A model generated the notes under the pieces. The model worked only from the letters and a program-made list of their open reading frames with translations. It made no database searches and had not been told where the DNA came from. A stretch of DNA of 64,000 nt from NCBI RefSeq assembly GCF_000813005.1, contig NZ_JSYP01000012.1, forward strand, positions 62,001-126,000, given 5' to 3'. A program made the translations under genes and the position numbers. The number at the start of each line of letters is the position of its first letter. Position 1 is the stretch's first letter. The stretch comes from Flavobacterium sp. KMS. Lineage in GTDB: Bacteria > Bacteroidota > Bacteroidia > Flavobacteriales > Flavobacteriaceae. Shown one piece after another: positions 17,000 through 26,241 of the stretch.

Positions 17000-18055
17000 A
17001 TGAAAAAATTAGCACTCTTTTTAAGTTTTTTTAGTTTCGCTATGTATTGTCAAACAGTAGATTACAAAATAAATAGCAAAGGTTTTCAGTCTATTGAAAT
17101 CGATACACTGTTTAAAGATAAAATAAGTATTAGAGCGCTAGTAATTGATAAAAATAAGATATGGTTTGGAGCTGATAATTCGCGATTTGGATATTACGAT
17201 TTAAAGGATAAAGAAAAATATGTAGAGCATATTTATAAGGATACCTTAAAGTTAGAGTTTAGAAGTATTGCTGAAACTTCAAAAAATATTTATTTATTAA
17301 GTGTAGCAAATCCAGCTTTGCTTTATCAGGTTTCTAAAGCAACCAAAAAAACAAAATTGGTTTATAAAGAAATTAATGATAAAGTGTTTTATGATAGTAT
17401 GCAATTCTGGAATGATAGCGAGGGAATTGCAGTAGGTGATCCTACCGAAGATAGTTTTTCGATATTAATAACTCGTGATGGAGGTAATACGTGGGTAAAA
17501 TTACTTTCGGATCAATTGCCTACAATGGGCAAAGGAGAGGCAGCATTTGCAGCAAGCAATACTAATATTGTTATAAAAGGTAAAGATGCCTGGTTGGTTT
17601 CTGGCGGGAAAAGGGCAAGGGTTTTTCATTCATCTGATAAAGGGAAAACATGGAAAGTTTATGAAACGCCTATTGTACAAGGAAAAACAATGACTGGAAT
17701 TTTTACGGCTGACTTTTATGATTCTAAAAACGGAATTATTGCTGGAGGTGATTACGAATTTCCAGAACAAAATTCAGATAATAAAGCAATTACTACCGAT
17801 GGTGGAAAAACCTGGAATTTAATAGCTCAGAATTCAGGTTTTGGTTATGCATCTTGTGTGCAATATGTACCTAAAAGCGGAGGGAAAGAAATAGTTGTAG
17901 TTGGGACTTTAGGATTACATTATTCGGCAGATGGTGGCGCTACATGGAAACAATTATCGACAGATTCAAGCTTTTTTACGATTCGTTTCATGAATTCAAC
18001 AACTGCAATTGCTGCAGGTCATAATAAAATGGTTCAGATTCGTTTTAAAAAATAA
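17000..18055 (+). CDS. Exported BNR/Ycf48-like beta-propeller protein
   Basis: The 351-residue protein has a signal peptide (MKKLALFLSFFSFAMYCQ) and at least four Asp-box/BNR motifs of the S-x-D-x-G-x-T-W type: TRDGGNTWVKL, SSDKGKTWKVY, TTDGGKTWNLI and SADGGATWKQL, spaced about 60-70 residues apart. This is the pattern of sialidase-like or photosystem-II-assembly-factor-like (Ycf48) propellers; flavobacterial members are often labelled oxidoreductase without evidence. No catalytic sialidase residues are visible, so a binding or scaffold role in the periplasm is more likely. It is followed by a terminator and stands alone. Confidence 0.75.
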   Translation: MKKLALFLSFFSFAMYCQTVDYKINSKGFQSIEIDTLFKDKISIRALVIDKNKIWFGADNSRFGYYDLKDKEKYVEHIYKDTLKLEFRSIAETSKNIYLLSVANPALLYQVSKATKKTKLVYKEINDKVFYDSMQFWNDSEGIAVGDPTEDSFSILITRDGGNTWVKLLSDQLPTMGKGEAAFAASNTNIVIKGKDAWLVSGGKRARVFHSSDKGKTWKVYETPIVQGKTMTGIFTADFYDSKNGIIAGGDYEFPEQNSDNKAITTDGGKTWNLIAQNSGFGYASCVQYVPKSGGKEIVVVGTLGLHYSADGGATWKQLSTDSSFFTIRFMNSTTAIAAGHNKMVQIRFKK

Positions 18056-18056
18056 A

Positions 18057-18094
18057 AGAGCCCTAGATAATAAAGTAATTATTATAAGGGCTCT
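18057..18094 (+). terminator. Stem-loop terminator
   Basis: The arms AGAGCCCT (18057-18064) and AGGGCTCT (18087-18094) are perfectly complementary, with partly paired A/T sequence between them, directly after the BNR protein stop codon. Confidence 0.75.
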
Positions 18095-18120
18095 CGGCTG
18101 TTGTTATTTTTAAACAGGAT

Positions 18121-18588
18121 TTAGTTTTTACCTGCTTTGTCTCGATATTGGTGTAATAGTTTGCGATTAAAATCATCTTCGGATTTTCGAAGGATTATGA
18201 TTTTTTTCGCAGGAAGTATTTTCTTTAAACTTGCAATATATTTTTTACGCAAAAGGTATAATTCTTCATCGGTACTTTCCATTTGAGAAAGAAGAGCTGC
18301 AGCTTCTTTTTCAGACATATTCTTTAAGGTTTCTTCGCTTAATTTTCTGGTATATGATTTCATCTTCTGATGTCTTAATTCATATTGCTTATCATCATAA
18401 GTGTTATATATAGGCCAGAATTTTTCTGATTCAGCCGAAGTTAATTCTAACTCGGTTGTTAGGAAAGAAACTTTATATGCTTTTATTTTCTCCCTTTTTT
18501 CGTCCATTTTCTCGCTTTGAGCGTAAAAAGGAAATGTAATCAGGAATAGTAATATCGGAAGTATGTTTTTGATTTTCATCTGCATCAT
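18121..18588 (-). CDS. Exported LTxxQ-like sensor protein of an ECF sigma locus
   Basis: A 155-residue protein with signal peptide (MKIKNILPILLFLITFPFYAQ after a possible internal start at the fourth codon). The mature part is helical and charged, with LTSAESEKFWPIYNTYDDKQYELRHQ, the pattern of the periplasmic helical proteins that Bacteroidota place behind an ECF sigma and anti-sigma gene and that resemble Spy/CpxP. It is the third gene of a sigma, anti-sigma, sensor run with gaps of 33 and 18 bp, so it is very probably cotranscribed and may report envelope stress. Function is inferred from position and fold type. Confidence 0.72.
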   Translation of the reverse strand: MMQMKIKNILPILLFLITFPFYAQSEKMDEKREKIKAYKVSFLTTELELTSAESEKFWPIYNTYDDKQYELRHQKMKSYTRKLSEETLKNMSEKEAAALLSQMESTDEELYLLRKKYIASLKKILPAKKIIILRKSEDDFNRKLLHQYRDKAGKN

Positions 18589-18606
18589 TTTTATGTAATT
18601 GTTCTT

Positions 18607-19020
18607 TTATTCTAAAATAAGATGTTCGATATTAGGATTCGAAGCCAGAACATCTTCTATAGCATCATCACCTAAAGCAATATTTTTATCTAAATTGTTA
18701 ATGTCGTTTGTATCTAACTCATGAATTAAATCGTACTGATTTAAATTTGATTGATAAGATAAGTACGTTTCTAGAGTAGCTTCATCAAGTTCCTTAGATT
18801 TTGTTGTGTACTTATATACTATAGGAACCGTTAATGCAATTACAAGTACGGCAGCTACAGCCATGAATGTTTTTCTATTTCTTGCAAATAAAGAAATTGT
18901 TTTAGGTTCATTTTGTGGCAACTTCTCCTGTAAACTTGCAGAGAAATTTTCAAAATAATCTTCTGGAGTTTTAAATCCAGTTTCAATTTTCGGTTCGTTA
19001 TCTAATTTAAATGCTTTCAT
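18607..19020 (-). CDS. Probable membrane-anchored anti-sigma factor
   Basis: This 137-residue protein has a cytoplasmic N-terminal part (GFKTPEDYFENFSASLQEKLP), one transmembrane segment about residues 51-69 (TFMAVAAVLVIALTVPIVY) and an acidic periplasmic C-terminal part. It lies directly behind the ECF sigma factor gene with a 33-bp gap. That topology and position are typical for anti-sigma factors; there is no zinc-binding ZAS motif, so the name rests on context. It would hold the sigma factor at the membrane until an envelope signal arrives. Confidence 0.7.
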   Translation of the reverse strand: MKAFKLDNEPKIETGFKTPEDYFENFSASLQEKLPQNEPKTISLFARNRKTFMAVAAVLVIALTVPIVYKYTTKSKELDEATLETYLSYQSNLNQYDLIHELDTNDINNLDKNIALGDDAIEDVLASNPNIEHLILE

Positions 19021-19053
19021 GATGTATGTAAGACTTTATTAGTTGTAAAAGGT

Positions 19054-19596
19054 TTAATTGGATGTAACATGAGCTTCGATTTTTTTTACGGCATGATGAT
19101 ATGATGCTTTTAATGCACCAACAGAAGTGCCTAATATCTCGGCTATTTCTTCATATTTTAATTCTTCAAAATATTTCATTTTAAAAACCAGTTGTTGTTT
19201 CTCTGGGAGCGTAACAATAGCTTTTTGTAGTTTCAACTGAATTTCGTTTCCGTCAAAAAAAGCATCGGCTTCAAGATTCTCAATGGTTTTATTTTGTAAA
19301 GCTTCAGAGGTTATTCCGCTTAGTTTTGCTTTCTGACTTAAAAAAGTCAAAGCTTCATTGGTTGCAATGCGATATATCCATGAAAATAGTTTGCTATCTC
19401 CTTTAAATTTATTGAGATATCGAAATACTTTCACAAATGTATTTTGCAAAACATCGTGTGCATCATCATGATTCAAAACAATGTTCCGAATATGATTGTA
19501 CAACGGTTTTTGGTAAGTAGATACAAGTTTTTGAAACGCAATATTTTGCATCTTCGGGTTTAATAACTCTTGTATAAATACCTTTTCGTCTGTCAA
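19054..19596 (-). CDS. ECF-type RNA polymerase sigma factor
   Basis: A 180-residue two-domain sigma-70 family protein. Region 2 reads DAHDVLQNTFVKVFRYLNKF followed by SKLFSWIYRIATNEALTFL; region 4 reads LPEKQQLVFKMKYFEELKYEEIAEIL followed by GTSVGALKASYHHAVKKI, the helix-turn-helix that contacts the -35 element. No extra regulatory domain is present. It heads an operon with the anti-sigma factor and the periplasmic helical protein, probably autoregulated. Target genes cannot be told from the window. Confidence 0.9.
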   Translation of the reverse strand: MTDEKVFIQELLNPKMQNIAFQKLVSTYQKPLYNHIRNIVLNHDDAHDVLQNTFVKVFRYLNKFKGDSKLFSWIYRIATNEALTFLSQKAKLSGITSEALQNKTIENLEADAFFDGNEIQLKLQKAIVTLPEKQQLVFKMKYFEELKYEEIAEILGTSVGALKASYHHAVKKIEAHVTSN

Positions 19597-19660
19597 CTTT
19601 ACTTTTTATATAAGTTAGAATAGCATTATCCGAAAAGGTTTAATCTGCATTTCAGATTTT

Positions 19661-20788
19661 TTAAAATTCTGACTCCTCTTCTTTTGCAGGAGGAGGGGTA
19701 TGTACAGGAGTATGTGTTGGAGTTACTTCTGCTTTCGGAGTACGAATGACAGTTCTCTCTACAGGAACTACCTTTGGTTTTATAGGATAATAAAGCTCTG
19801 TTACCCACTTAGATGGATTTGCAATTTCAGCTTTACTTATCGTATAAATTTCAAGATGTGACCAAGTAAGATCAGGGAATATTTTTTGGCTATTAATATA
19901 AGCTGTCGATTTTTCTATCGCTTGTTTAGTATGTGAGTAGTCCCCTTTTAAAGTTGTTTTTACAGCTTCAAATGGTTCTAGTTTACCAGTTAAGATGTCA
20001 CTTCCTGAGCTTGTAAAGATTTCTTTTTTGATAGGTACACAAATAGATATTTTTGCTAATCCGCTTGTGGTGTCATAAGTATGGTATATAACAAAAGGTT
20101 TTCCGTTGGTCTCTATGCCGTTGGCTTCACAAAAAGAAGTTAACTGAGGGACAACAACTCGAACATTTTTGGCGATTTTCCCTATTTCGCTAGTAAACGA
20201 TTGGTTGATATAAAATGTCTCTAATTTTTTTACAACACCATCTACTTTTACGTCAAATGTGTTAGTTTCATAAACTAATATCTTATCTAAGTTAGCCAAA
20301 CTTTTCTCGTAGATAGTACCGATAACTTTGTCGGCTCCGCCATTAAGCGCCGAATATATTTTGAAAAGAAAACTCATTGTTCCTTTAGATTTCCAGGTAA
20401 CTTTTGTTCCTCCAAGAGTATCTTTAAAAACCCATGAAACATCAGTCAGGGTTCCGTCAAAATTCATTTTCTGAGTAATATTTTGTGCATCAGTTACAGC
20501 AGTAGTTCTCACATCTCCATTGCCATCATTTCCTGTCCAGGAAAAAGAAGCGTTTACACCAGAGGTTTTTGCAGGGAAAACAACATGAATACTAGGATCT
20601 TCAGTAACCCAAGAACTAAAATCTTCCCAGTTTCTATAATCGTTTACAAAGTTGAACAAAGAAACACGTTGTGTCTTTATAACCTTGCTTCTCTCTACCG
20701 TAAAATCACCTTTTTGAGTGGCAACAAATACAGTTAATGAGACAAAACTTAATAGTAATAAAAGGAATATATATTTTAAAATTCTCAT
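19661..20788 (-). CDS. SRPBCC domain fused to GyrI-like effector-binding domain
   Basis: From the preferred ATG at 20786-20788 the protein has 375 residues; the frame upstream opens only at a TTG, so the ATG before MRILKYIFLLLLLSFVSLTV is chosen. The N-terminal hydrophobic segment is a membrane anchor or signal. Residues ~25-165 resemble a polyketide cyclase/START-like (SRPBCC) domain (FVNDYRNWEDFSSW, WTGNDGNGDV). Residues ~190-345 resemble the AraC effector-binding/GyrI-like domain (YHTYDTTSGLAKISICVPIK, LEPFEAVKTTLKGDYSHT). A proline/threonine-rich tail closes the protein. Both domains bind small hydrophobic ligands, so a lipid- or drug-binding role at the membrane is likely (inference). 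Confidence 0.75.
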   Translation of the reverse strand: MRILKYIFLLLLLSFVSLTVFVATQKGDFTVERSKVIKTQRVSLFNFVNDYRNWEDFSSWVTEDPSIHVVFPAKTSGVNASFSWTGNDGNGDVRTTAVTDAQNITQKMNFDGTLTDVSWVFKDTLGGTKVTWKSKGTMSFLFKIYSALNGGADKVIGTIYEKSLANLDKILVYETNTFDVKVDGVVKKLETFYINQSFTSEIGKIAKNVRVVVPQLTSFCEANGIETNGKPFVIYHTYDTTSGLAKISICVPIKKEIFTSSGSDILTGKLEPFEAVKTTLKGDYSHTKQAIEKSTAYINSQKIFPDLTWSHLEIYTISKAEIANPSKWVTELYYPIKPKVVPVERTVIRTPKAEVTPTHTPVHTPPPAKEEESEF

Positions 20789-21017
20789 AGTATCTCGGTT
20801 GTTTTCTGATGTAAAGTTATAAATTTTATTAATATCCGACAGGAGATAATAAAAAGTCAAAACTAGGCCTTTTTTGTTAATTTTTCCACTTTTCGTGTAG
20901 TTTTATAAAAAAAGTTTTGCAAGAAAAATGGTAAGAGCAAGATAAAGAAATTTGGCTTTTAAAAATAGCCCTGAGGTAATATTAACGTTGTTTTTTATGT
21001 TTTTTTTAAAGAAAACG

Positions 21018-21025
21018 TATCTTTG
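21018..21025 (+). promoter_or_regulatory. Flavobacterial -7 promoter element for the M49 peptidase gene
   Basis: TATCTTTG matches the TAnnTTTG consensus of Bacteroidota promoters, 40 bp before the start codon. The -33 TTTG partner is not clearly present (a GTTG word lies near the right place). Confidence 0.5.
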
Positions 21026-21064
21026 GTAGATAATAATTTTTTTATAAACTAAATATCATTAATA

Positions 21065-23101
21065 ATGAAATTACTCAAAGCTGCAGGATTTTTTATGACT
21101 GTTGGAGTTTCAGTTCTTTGCAACGCTCAGGTTGCTAACACAACTGTATCGAAAACAAATAATGAGAAAACTTTTGATTTTACAGTAGAGCAATTTGCCG
21201 ACATTAAAGTATTGCGCTATCAAATACCTGGTTGGGAGAATTTAACGCTCAAAGAACAAGAATTAGTATATTATCTTACACAGGCAGGAACTGCTGGACG
21301 TGATATAATGTGGGACCAGAACTACAAGAATAATTTAAAAATCAGAAAAGCTCTTGAGCAGATTTATGTAAGTTATAAAGGAGATAAAAAAAGTACAGAT
21401 TGGAAAAATTTCGAAATTTACCTTAAACGTGTTTGGTTCTCTAATGGTATTCATCATCATTATTCTAACGAAAAAATTAAACCTGATTTCTCAAAAGAAT
21501 ATTTTGCAGGTTTGCTAAAAGCTACAAAAGCTAAATTATCTCCAGAGGTTACAGCTATTTTATTTAATAATGAAGATAGTAAAAAAGTAAATCTTGATGA
21601 GTCTAAAGGATTGTTAGCAGGTTCTGCAATCAATTTTTATGACAAGGGGATTACATTACAAGAAGCAGAAGATTTTTATAAAAAACAAACAAGCCCAGAT
21701 CCTAAGAAACCTGTTTCTTATGGCTTAAATTCTAAGTTGGTTAAAAATGCCAAAGGACAATTAGAAGAAAAAGTTTGGAAAAGCGGTGGAATGTATGGAG
21801 CTGCGATTGACAAAATTATCTTTTGGTTAGAAAAAGCTAAAACAGTTGCCGAAAATAAAAAACAAGGTGATGCAATAGGATTATTGATTGAGTATTATAG
21901 AACAGGAAGTTTAAAAACCTGGGATGATTATAATATTGCCTGGTTGCATGCTACCGAAGGAAATATTGACTACATAAGTGGTTTTATCGAAGTATATAAT
22001 GATCCATTAGGATACAGAGGGTCTTATGAAGGTGTTGTGCAAATTAAAGATTTTGATATGTCGGCCAAAATGGAAGTAGTATCAAAAAGTGCACAATGGT
22101 TTGAAGATAATTCTCCGTTAATGCCAGAACACAAAAAGAAAAATGTTGTTGGGGTTTCATACAAAACTGTTATCGTAGCAGGAGAGTCTGGAGATGCTTC
22201 ACCAAGTACACCAATTGGAGTGAATCTTCCTAATGCTGACTGGATTCGTGCAGAACACGGTTCTAAATCGGTTTCATTAGGTAATATTATCGATGCTTAT
22301 TCTAAATCGTCTGGAAGTGGTAAATTAAAAGAATTTGCTAATGACGAAGAAGAAATTGCTTTGGCAAAACAATATGGTGAAATAGGAGATAAATTACACA
22401 CTGCTTTACACGAAGTTGTAGGTCATGCTTCTGGACAAATAAATGAAGGTGTTGGTACTCCAAAAGAAACTTTAAAAAGTTATGCTTCGACTCTGGAAGA
22501 AGGTAGAGCTGATTTAGTTGGTTTATACTATTTATACAATCCTAAATTACAAGAACTTGGATTGGTTGATGATTGGAAAAAAGTGGGAATGGAATCATAC
22601 GATAGTTATATCCGTAACGGATTAATGACGCAATTGGTTCGTTTAGACTTAGGGGCTAATATCGAAGAAGCGCACATGAGAAACCGTCAGTGGGTGAGTG
22701 CTTGGGTTTTTGAAAAAGGAAAGAAAGATAATGTAATCGAGAAAATTACTCGTAACGGTAAAACGTATTTTAATATTACTGATTATGATAAATTACATGA
22801 TTTATTCGGACAGTTATTACGTGAAGTACAACGTATAAAATCTGAAGGAGATTACAACGCAGGAAAAGCTTTGGTAGAAAATTACGGTGTAAAAGTTGAT
22901 CAGAAATTACATGCTGAGGTTTTAGAGCGTAACAAGCAATTTCCATCTGCGCCTTACAGCGGATTTGTAAATCCTATTCTTGAGCCAAAAGTAGATGCTA
23001 AAGGAAAAATTATTTCGATAGAAGTAAAACAACCTAAAACATTTGCAGAACAAATGCTGGATTATTCTAAAAACTTTGGTTTTTTACCTTTAGAAAACTA
23101 A
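21065..23101 (+). CDS. Dipeptidyl-peptidase III-like zinc metallopeptidase (M49)
   Basis: The 678-residue protein has a signal peptide (hydrophobic start ending in CNAQ), so it is exported. The zinc site is unmistakable: HEVVGH at residues 449-454 is the unusual HExxGH motif of family M49, and EEGRAD at 478-483 provides the glutamate ligand, at almost the same numbering as in human DPP III (HELLGH 450-455, EECRAE 507-512). Enzymes of this type release dipeptides from the N terminus of short peptides. In Bacteroidota such proteins are sometimes mislabelled dihydrofolate reductase. It is monocistronic, with a strong terminator and a TAnnTTTG element ahead. Confidence 0.9.
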   Translation: MKLLKAAGFFMTVGVSVLCNAQVANTTVSKTNNEKTFDFTVEQFADIKVLRYQIPGWENLTLKEQELVYYLTQAGTAGRDIMWDQNYKNNLKIRKALEQIYVSYKGDKKSTDWKNFEIYLKRVWFSNGIHHHYSNEKIKPDFSKEYFAGLLKATKAKLSPEVTAILFNNEDSKKVNLDESKGLLAGSAINFYDKGITLQEAEDFYKKQTSPDPKKPVSYGLNSKLVKNAKGQLEEKVWKSGGMYGAAIDKIIFWLEKAKTVAENKKQGDAIGLLIEYYRTGSLKTWDDYNIAWLHATEGNIDYISGFIEVYNDPLGYRGSYEGVVQIKDFDMSAKMEVVSKSAQWFEDNSPLMPEHKKKNVVGVSYKTVIVAGESGDASPSTPIGVNLPNADWIRAEHGSKSVSLGNIIDAYSKSSGSGKLKEFANDEEEIALAKQYGEIGDKLHTALHEVVGHASGQINEGVGTPKETLKSYASTLEEGRADLVGLYYLYNPKLQELGLVDDWKKVGMESYDSYIRNGLMTQLVRLDLGANIEEAHMRNRQWVSAWVFEKGKKDNVIEKITRNGKTYFNITDYDKLHDLFGQLLREVQRIKSEGDYNAGKALVENYGVKVDQKLHAEVLERNKQFPSAPYSGFVNPILEPKVDAKGKIISIEVKQPKTFAEQMLDYSKNFGFLPLEN

Positions 23102-23124
23102 TAAGTAATAGATACTAATAATGA

Positions 23125-23151
23125 AAATGCCCGCTAGTTTAGCGGGCATTT
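23125..23151. terminator. Stem-loop terminator
   Basis: An 11-bp GC-rich stem (23125-23135 with 23141-23151) with a 5-nt loop and a T run lies between the convergent peptidase and small membrane protein genes. Confidence 0.9.
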
Positions 23152-23164
23152 TTTATGAAATAAA

Positions 23165-23353
23165 TTATCGTTTGAAGAATATTTTTATCAGAAATAAAAT
23201 GATTATAAAAGCTATAAAAACTAGCAAAACCTTATAATTTCCTTTGTAGAATATTTTGTGAAGTCCTACATCTTTTCTGTAGGCAAATATCATTGCGATA
23301 ACAAAAGCGATAAAAAAACACAATGCAAATATTAATTGTCCCTGACTAAACAT
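23165..23353 (-). CDS. Small two-helix membrane protein
   Basis: A 62-residue protein with two hydrophobic segments (about residues 6-24 and 42-59) separated by a basic loop, RKDVGLHKIFYKGNYK, so both ends probably face the same side. It shares the terminator of the convergent peptidase gene and has a normal ATG start. The pattern recurs in flavobacteria as a conserved hypothetical protein (recalled, not searched). No function can be assigned. Confidence 0.6.
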   Translation of the reverse strand: MFSQGQLIFALCFFIAFVIAMIFAYRKDVGLHKIFYKGNYKVLLVFIAFIIILFLIKIFFKR

Positions 23354-23435
23354 ATGTTTAAATTTTTTGTGGCAAATTTAGGCAATAGTTTAAGAATAGT
23401 TGTTAATTTGGTATATCATTTAATCAAATATAATT

Positions 23436-23819
23436 ATGCAAAAACAAATTGATGCAGTGAAAGAATTTCATACTGCTTTTAAAATTGGACATAGCGAATC
23501 GCCAATTGCCGATTTGGGAGAAATAAAAAATGTACTTCGTTACAACTTGATGAAAGAAGAAAATGAAGAATATCTTGAAGCAGTAAAAAATAATGATTTA
23601 GTAGAGATTGCTGATGCGCTGGGAGATATGATGTATATTTTATGCGGGACAATTATCGAGCACGGTTTGCAGGATAAAATTGAAGCAGTTTTTGATGAAA
23701 TCCAGCAAAGTAATATGAGTAAACTTGGGGAAGATGGACAACCGATTTATCGTGAAGATGGAAAAGTAATGAAAGGTCCAAATTATTTTAAACCAGATTT
23801 CTCTAAGATTTTAAAATAA
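23436..23819 (+). CDS. MazG-like nucleotide pyrophosphohydrolase
   Basis: The 127-residue all-helical protein has the EExxE and ExxD metal-binding motifs of the MazG/all-alpha NTP pyrophosphatase superfamily: LMKEENEEYLEAV and VEIADALGDMMYI. The tail GPNYFKPDFSKIL is usual for the single-domain group often annotated as phosphoribosyl-ATP pyrophosphohydrolase-like. It should hydrolyse a nucleoside triphosphate to the monophosphate and pyrophosphate, as house-cleaning or in nucleotide metabolism. It stands alone; a long inverted repeat follows it. Confidence 0.85.
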   Translation: MQKQIDAVKEFHTAFKIGHSESPIADLGEIKNVLRYNLMKEENEEYLEAVKNNDLVEIADALGDMMYILCGTIIEHGLQDKIEAVFDEIQQSNMSKLGEDGQPIYREDGKVMKGPNYFKPDFSKILK

Positions 23820-23847
23820 TAACTACCACTTTGTGGTGAATAAGGTT

Positions 23848-23930
23848 AACACGAATTTTACGAATTAGCACTAACTTGAGCTGTTTAAATAAACCTCTTT
23901 TAATTGGTGTAAATTAGTAAAATTCGTGTT
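23848..23930. repeat. Inverted repeat between convergent genes
   Basis: The arms 23848-23867 and 23911-23930 are complementary at 14 consecutive bases and then again after one mismatch, with a 43-nt spacer. The words (cacgaatttta, gtaaaattcgtg) are typical of hairpin-forming intergenic elements of flavobacteria. It may end transcription of the convergent MazG-like and lactonase genes, but its long loop and outer position suggest a dispersed element instead. Confidence 0.65.
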
Positions 23931-23953
23931 TTATATTAAATACATTCTGCTTT

Positions 23954-25093
23954 TTAGTATTGTTTTATTTGTACGCAGGAAACATTTTTGATTTTAATCT
24001 TTTTGCCAGTTTCTTTTAATAATCCAGTTTCTTTATCTCTTTTAAATACAATAACATTTCCGTTGCCAGTATTTGTTGCGATTAAAAAATTTCCTGATGG
24101 ATTCAATGCAAATATCCTGGGATGTTCTCCAAGAGTCGATTGATAACCAATAGTTTTTAATGTTCCATCTTCGGCAATAGAGAAAATGGCAATATTGTTT
24201 TCTTGTCCTCTGTTTGAAGCATACAGAAATTTTCCGTCAGGCGAAATATGAATGTCTGAACTTTCGAATCCAGTTTTTAATGTTTCAGGATGTGTGTTTA
24301 TTCTTTGGATAGAATCTAATTTTCCGTTTTCGTATTTATACACGCTAATAGTTCCTGAAAGTTCTTCGATACAATATCCAAATTTTCCGTTGGGATGAAA
24401 AGTAAAATGTCTTGGGCCACTTTCTAGAGGTGCTTTCGCAAAAGGGTTTTCGGCAGTTTGTAAAGGTTGACTTTGACTAGAGTCAAATTGATAACAGCGT
24501 ATTTTATCAGCGCCTAAATCTGGTAAAAAGATATAATCATAATTAGGAGAGAATACTGTAGAATGAATGTGCGAGCGATCTTGTCTTTTGGGATCTACGC
24601 TTCCTTCTGTATATTGAAAGTTCTGTACAAATGGTTCTATTTTTCCATCTTGGGCAATTGGGTAAACTGAAACACTTCCTTCAGTATAATTACCATTAAT
24701 AAGCCATTTCCCGTTTTTATGCACGGTTACATAAACTGGGTTTTCGCCTCCGCTTTTTTGACTATTCATAAAAGACAGCGTTTTCTTTTCAGGATTAAAT
24801 TCAAAACTACTTACGCTTCCGGCATTTGGCGTTTTACTTTCGGTGCAAGCATATACATACTTCCCGTTTGGAGATACAGTGAGAAAAGAAGGATTTGCAA
24901 TATTTTTTACAGTAGTAATTTTTTTTAATCTTCCAGTTATGGTGTCTAGTTGGTATACATAAATTCCATTGGTGGTTTTATCCCAATTATACGATCCAAA
25001 GAAGGCATAATTATCTTGAGAATACAGATTGATACAGGCAAGAATTGTAGTTAAAAGAAGTATTGTTTTCTTTTTAAACGTATAGGTTATCAT
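23954..25093 (-). CDS. Exported lactonase family beta-propeller (6-phosphogluconolactonase-like)
   Basis: A 379-residue protein with a signal peptide (ILLLTTILACINLYSQ). The repeated blades have the pattern of YbhE/Pgl-type seven-bladed lactonases: NPSFLTVSPNGKYVYACTES, NPVYVTVHKNGKWLINGNYT, GPRHFTFHPNGKFGYCIEE, SDIHISPDGKFLYASNRGQ and HPRIFALNPSGNFLIATNTG. The HS in DRSHIHSTVFSPNYDYIFLPDLGADK is part of the usual active-site blade. Cytoplasmic homologues hydrolyse 6-phosphogluconolactone, but the signal peptide argues for a periplasmic sugar lactone substrate. Monocistronic with a convergent neighbour. Confidence 0.85.
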   Translation of the reverse strand: MITYTFKKKTILLLTTILACINLYSQDNYAFFGSYNWDKTTNGIYVYQLDTITGRLKKITTVKNIANPSFLTVSPNGKYVYACTESKTPNAGSVSSFEFNPEKKTLSFMNSQKSGGENPVYVTVHKNGKWLINGNYTEGSVSVYPIAQDGKIEPFVQNFQYTEGSVDPKRQDRSHIHSTVFSPNYDYIFLPDLGADKIRCYQFDSSQSQPLQTAENPFAKAPLESGPRHFTFHPNGKFGYCIEELSGTISVYKYENGKLDSIQRINTHPETLKTGFESSDIHISPDGKFLYASNRGQENNIAIFSIAEDGTLKTIGYQSTLGEHPRIFALNPSGNFLIATNTGNGNVIVFKRDKETGLLKETGKKIKIKNVSCVQIKQY

Positions 25094-25120
25094 TGGTTTG
25101 GGTTAGTTTGGTTTAATAAA

Positions 25121-25151
25121 AAAGGCGATTTTCGTTAAGAAAATCGCCTTT
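25121..25151 (-). terminator. Stem-loop terminator of ilvE
   Basis: A 12-bp stem (25121-25132 with 25140-25151) with a 7-nt loop lies 19 bp past the ilvE stop codon. Confidence 0.9.
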
Positions 25152-25170
25152 AATTATATAATGTAAGGAA

Positions 25171-26241
25171 TTATTTTACTTGAACAGTCCAGCCAAAAGT
25201 ATCTTCAGCTAGTTTGTTTTGTATACCAGTTAATTTTTCTTTTAAAAGAGAAGCATAAGAATCATCTGCTTTAGGTAATTCGAAATATTCATCTTTGTAT
25301 GAGAATCCTTTAATAACGCTTATTACTGCAGCAGTACCAGCACCAAAAATTTCTTTTAATGATCCGTCTTTAGCAGCTTCAACTAATTCAGAAGCTAATA
25401 CAGAACGAACTTCAATTTTTAAGCCTTCTTTTTCTGCAATTGCTAATAAACTTTTACGAGTAATTCCGTCTAGGATTCTTTCACTTGTTGGTGCAGTTAG
25501 TAAAGTATCGTTTATTCTGAAAAATACATTCATTGTACCTGCTTCTTCAAGTTTGGTATGTGTTGCATCATCAGTCCAGATTACTTGTTGGAATCCGTCT
25601 TTATTTGCCAAATTTGTTGGGTAAAACTGTGCTCCGTAGTTACCAGCAGCTTTTGCAGCTCCGATACCACCATTTGCAGCTCTACTATAGTGCTCAGCAA
25701 TAATAACTTTTACTTCTCCAGCATAGTATGATTTTGCAGGTGAAAGTAAAATCATGAATTTATATTCATCAGAAGGATTTGCAACAACTCCAGCGCCAGT
25801 TGCAATCATAAAAGGACGGATATACATACTGCTTCCGTTTCCTCTTTTAACCCATTCTGCGTCTAATTTTAATAATTCATTTAATCCATCTAGAAAAATA
25901 GCTTCAGGTATTTCTGGCATTGCCATTCTTACTGCAGAAGCATTAAAACGTTTGTGGTTTTCTTCAGGTCTAAAAAGCCAAATAGCGTCTTTATCATCTT
26001 TGTAAGCTTTCATTCCTTCAAAAATAGCTTGTCCGTAATGGAAGACTTTTGAAGATGGATCCATTAAAATTGGAGCGTAAGGCTTAATGACCGGTGTTTG
26101 CCATTCTCCATTTTTAAAATCACATTCGAATAAATGGTCTGTAAATACAGCACCAAAGCTTAAGTTATCAAAGTCTACATCGTTTATTTTTGACGAAGTT
26201 GCTTTGATGATTTCAATTTTGTTTGTTTGAGTTGTACTCAT
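25171..26241 (-). CDS. ilvE: Branched-chain amino acid aminotransferase
   Basis: The 356-residue fold-type IV PLP enzyme is of the longer, eukaryote-like BCAT type. FEGMKAYKD, the arginine-containing IRPFMIATG, the PLP-lysine region GAAKAAGNYGAQ, TMNVFFRI, the ILDGITRKSLL substrate-loop stretch and GAGTAAVISV near the C terminus are all in place. It transfers the amino group between glutamate and the 2-oxo acids of leucine, isoleucine and valine, in the cytoplasm. It is monocistronic, with about 300 bp of non-coding sequence upstream in which I see no leader peptide or attenuator. Confidence 0.94.
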   Translation of the reverse strand: MSTTQTNKIEIIKATSSKINDVDFDNLSFGAVFTDHLFECDFKNGEWQTPVIKPYAPILMDPSSKVFHYGQAIFEGMKAYKDDKDAIWLFRPEENHKRFNASAVRMAMPEIPEAIFLDGLNELLKLDAEWVKRGNGSSMYIRPFMIATGAGVVANPSDEYKFMILLSPAKSYYAGEVKVIIAEHYSRAANGGIGAAKAAGNYGAQFYPTNLANKDGFQQVIWTDDATHTKLEEAGTMNVFFRINDTLLTAPTSERILDGITRKSLLAIAEKEGLKIEVRSVLASELVEAAKDGSLKEIFGAGTAAVISVIKGFSYKDEYFELPKADDSYASLLKEKLTGIQNKLAEDTFGWTVQVK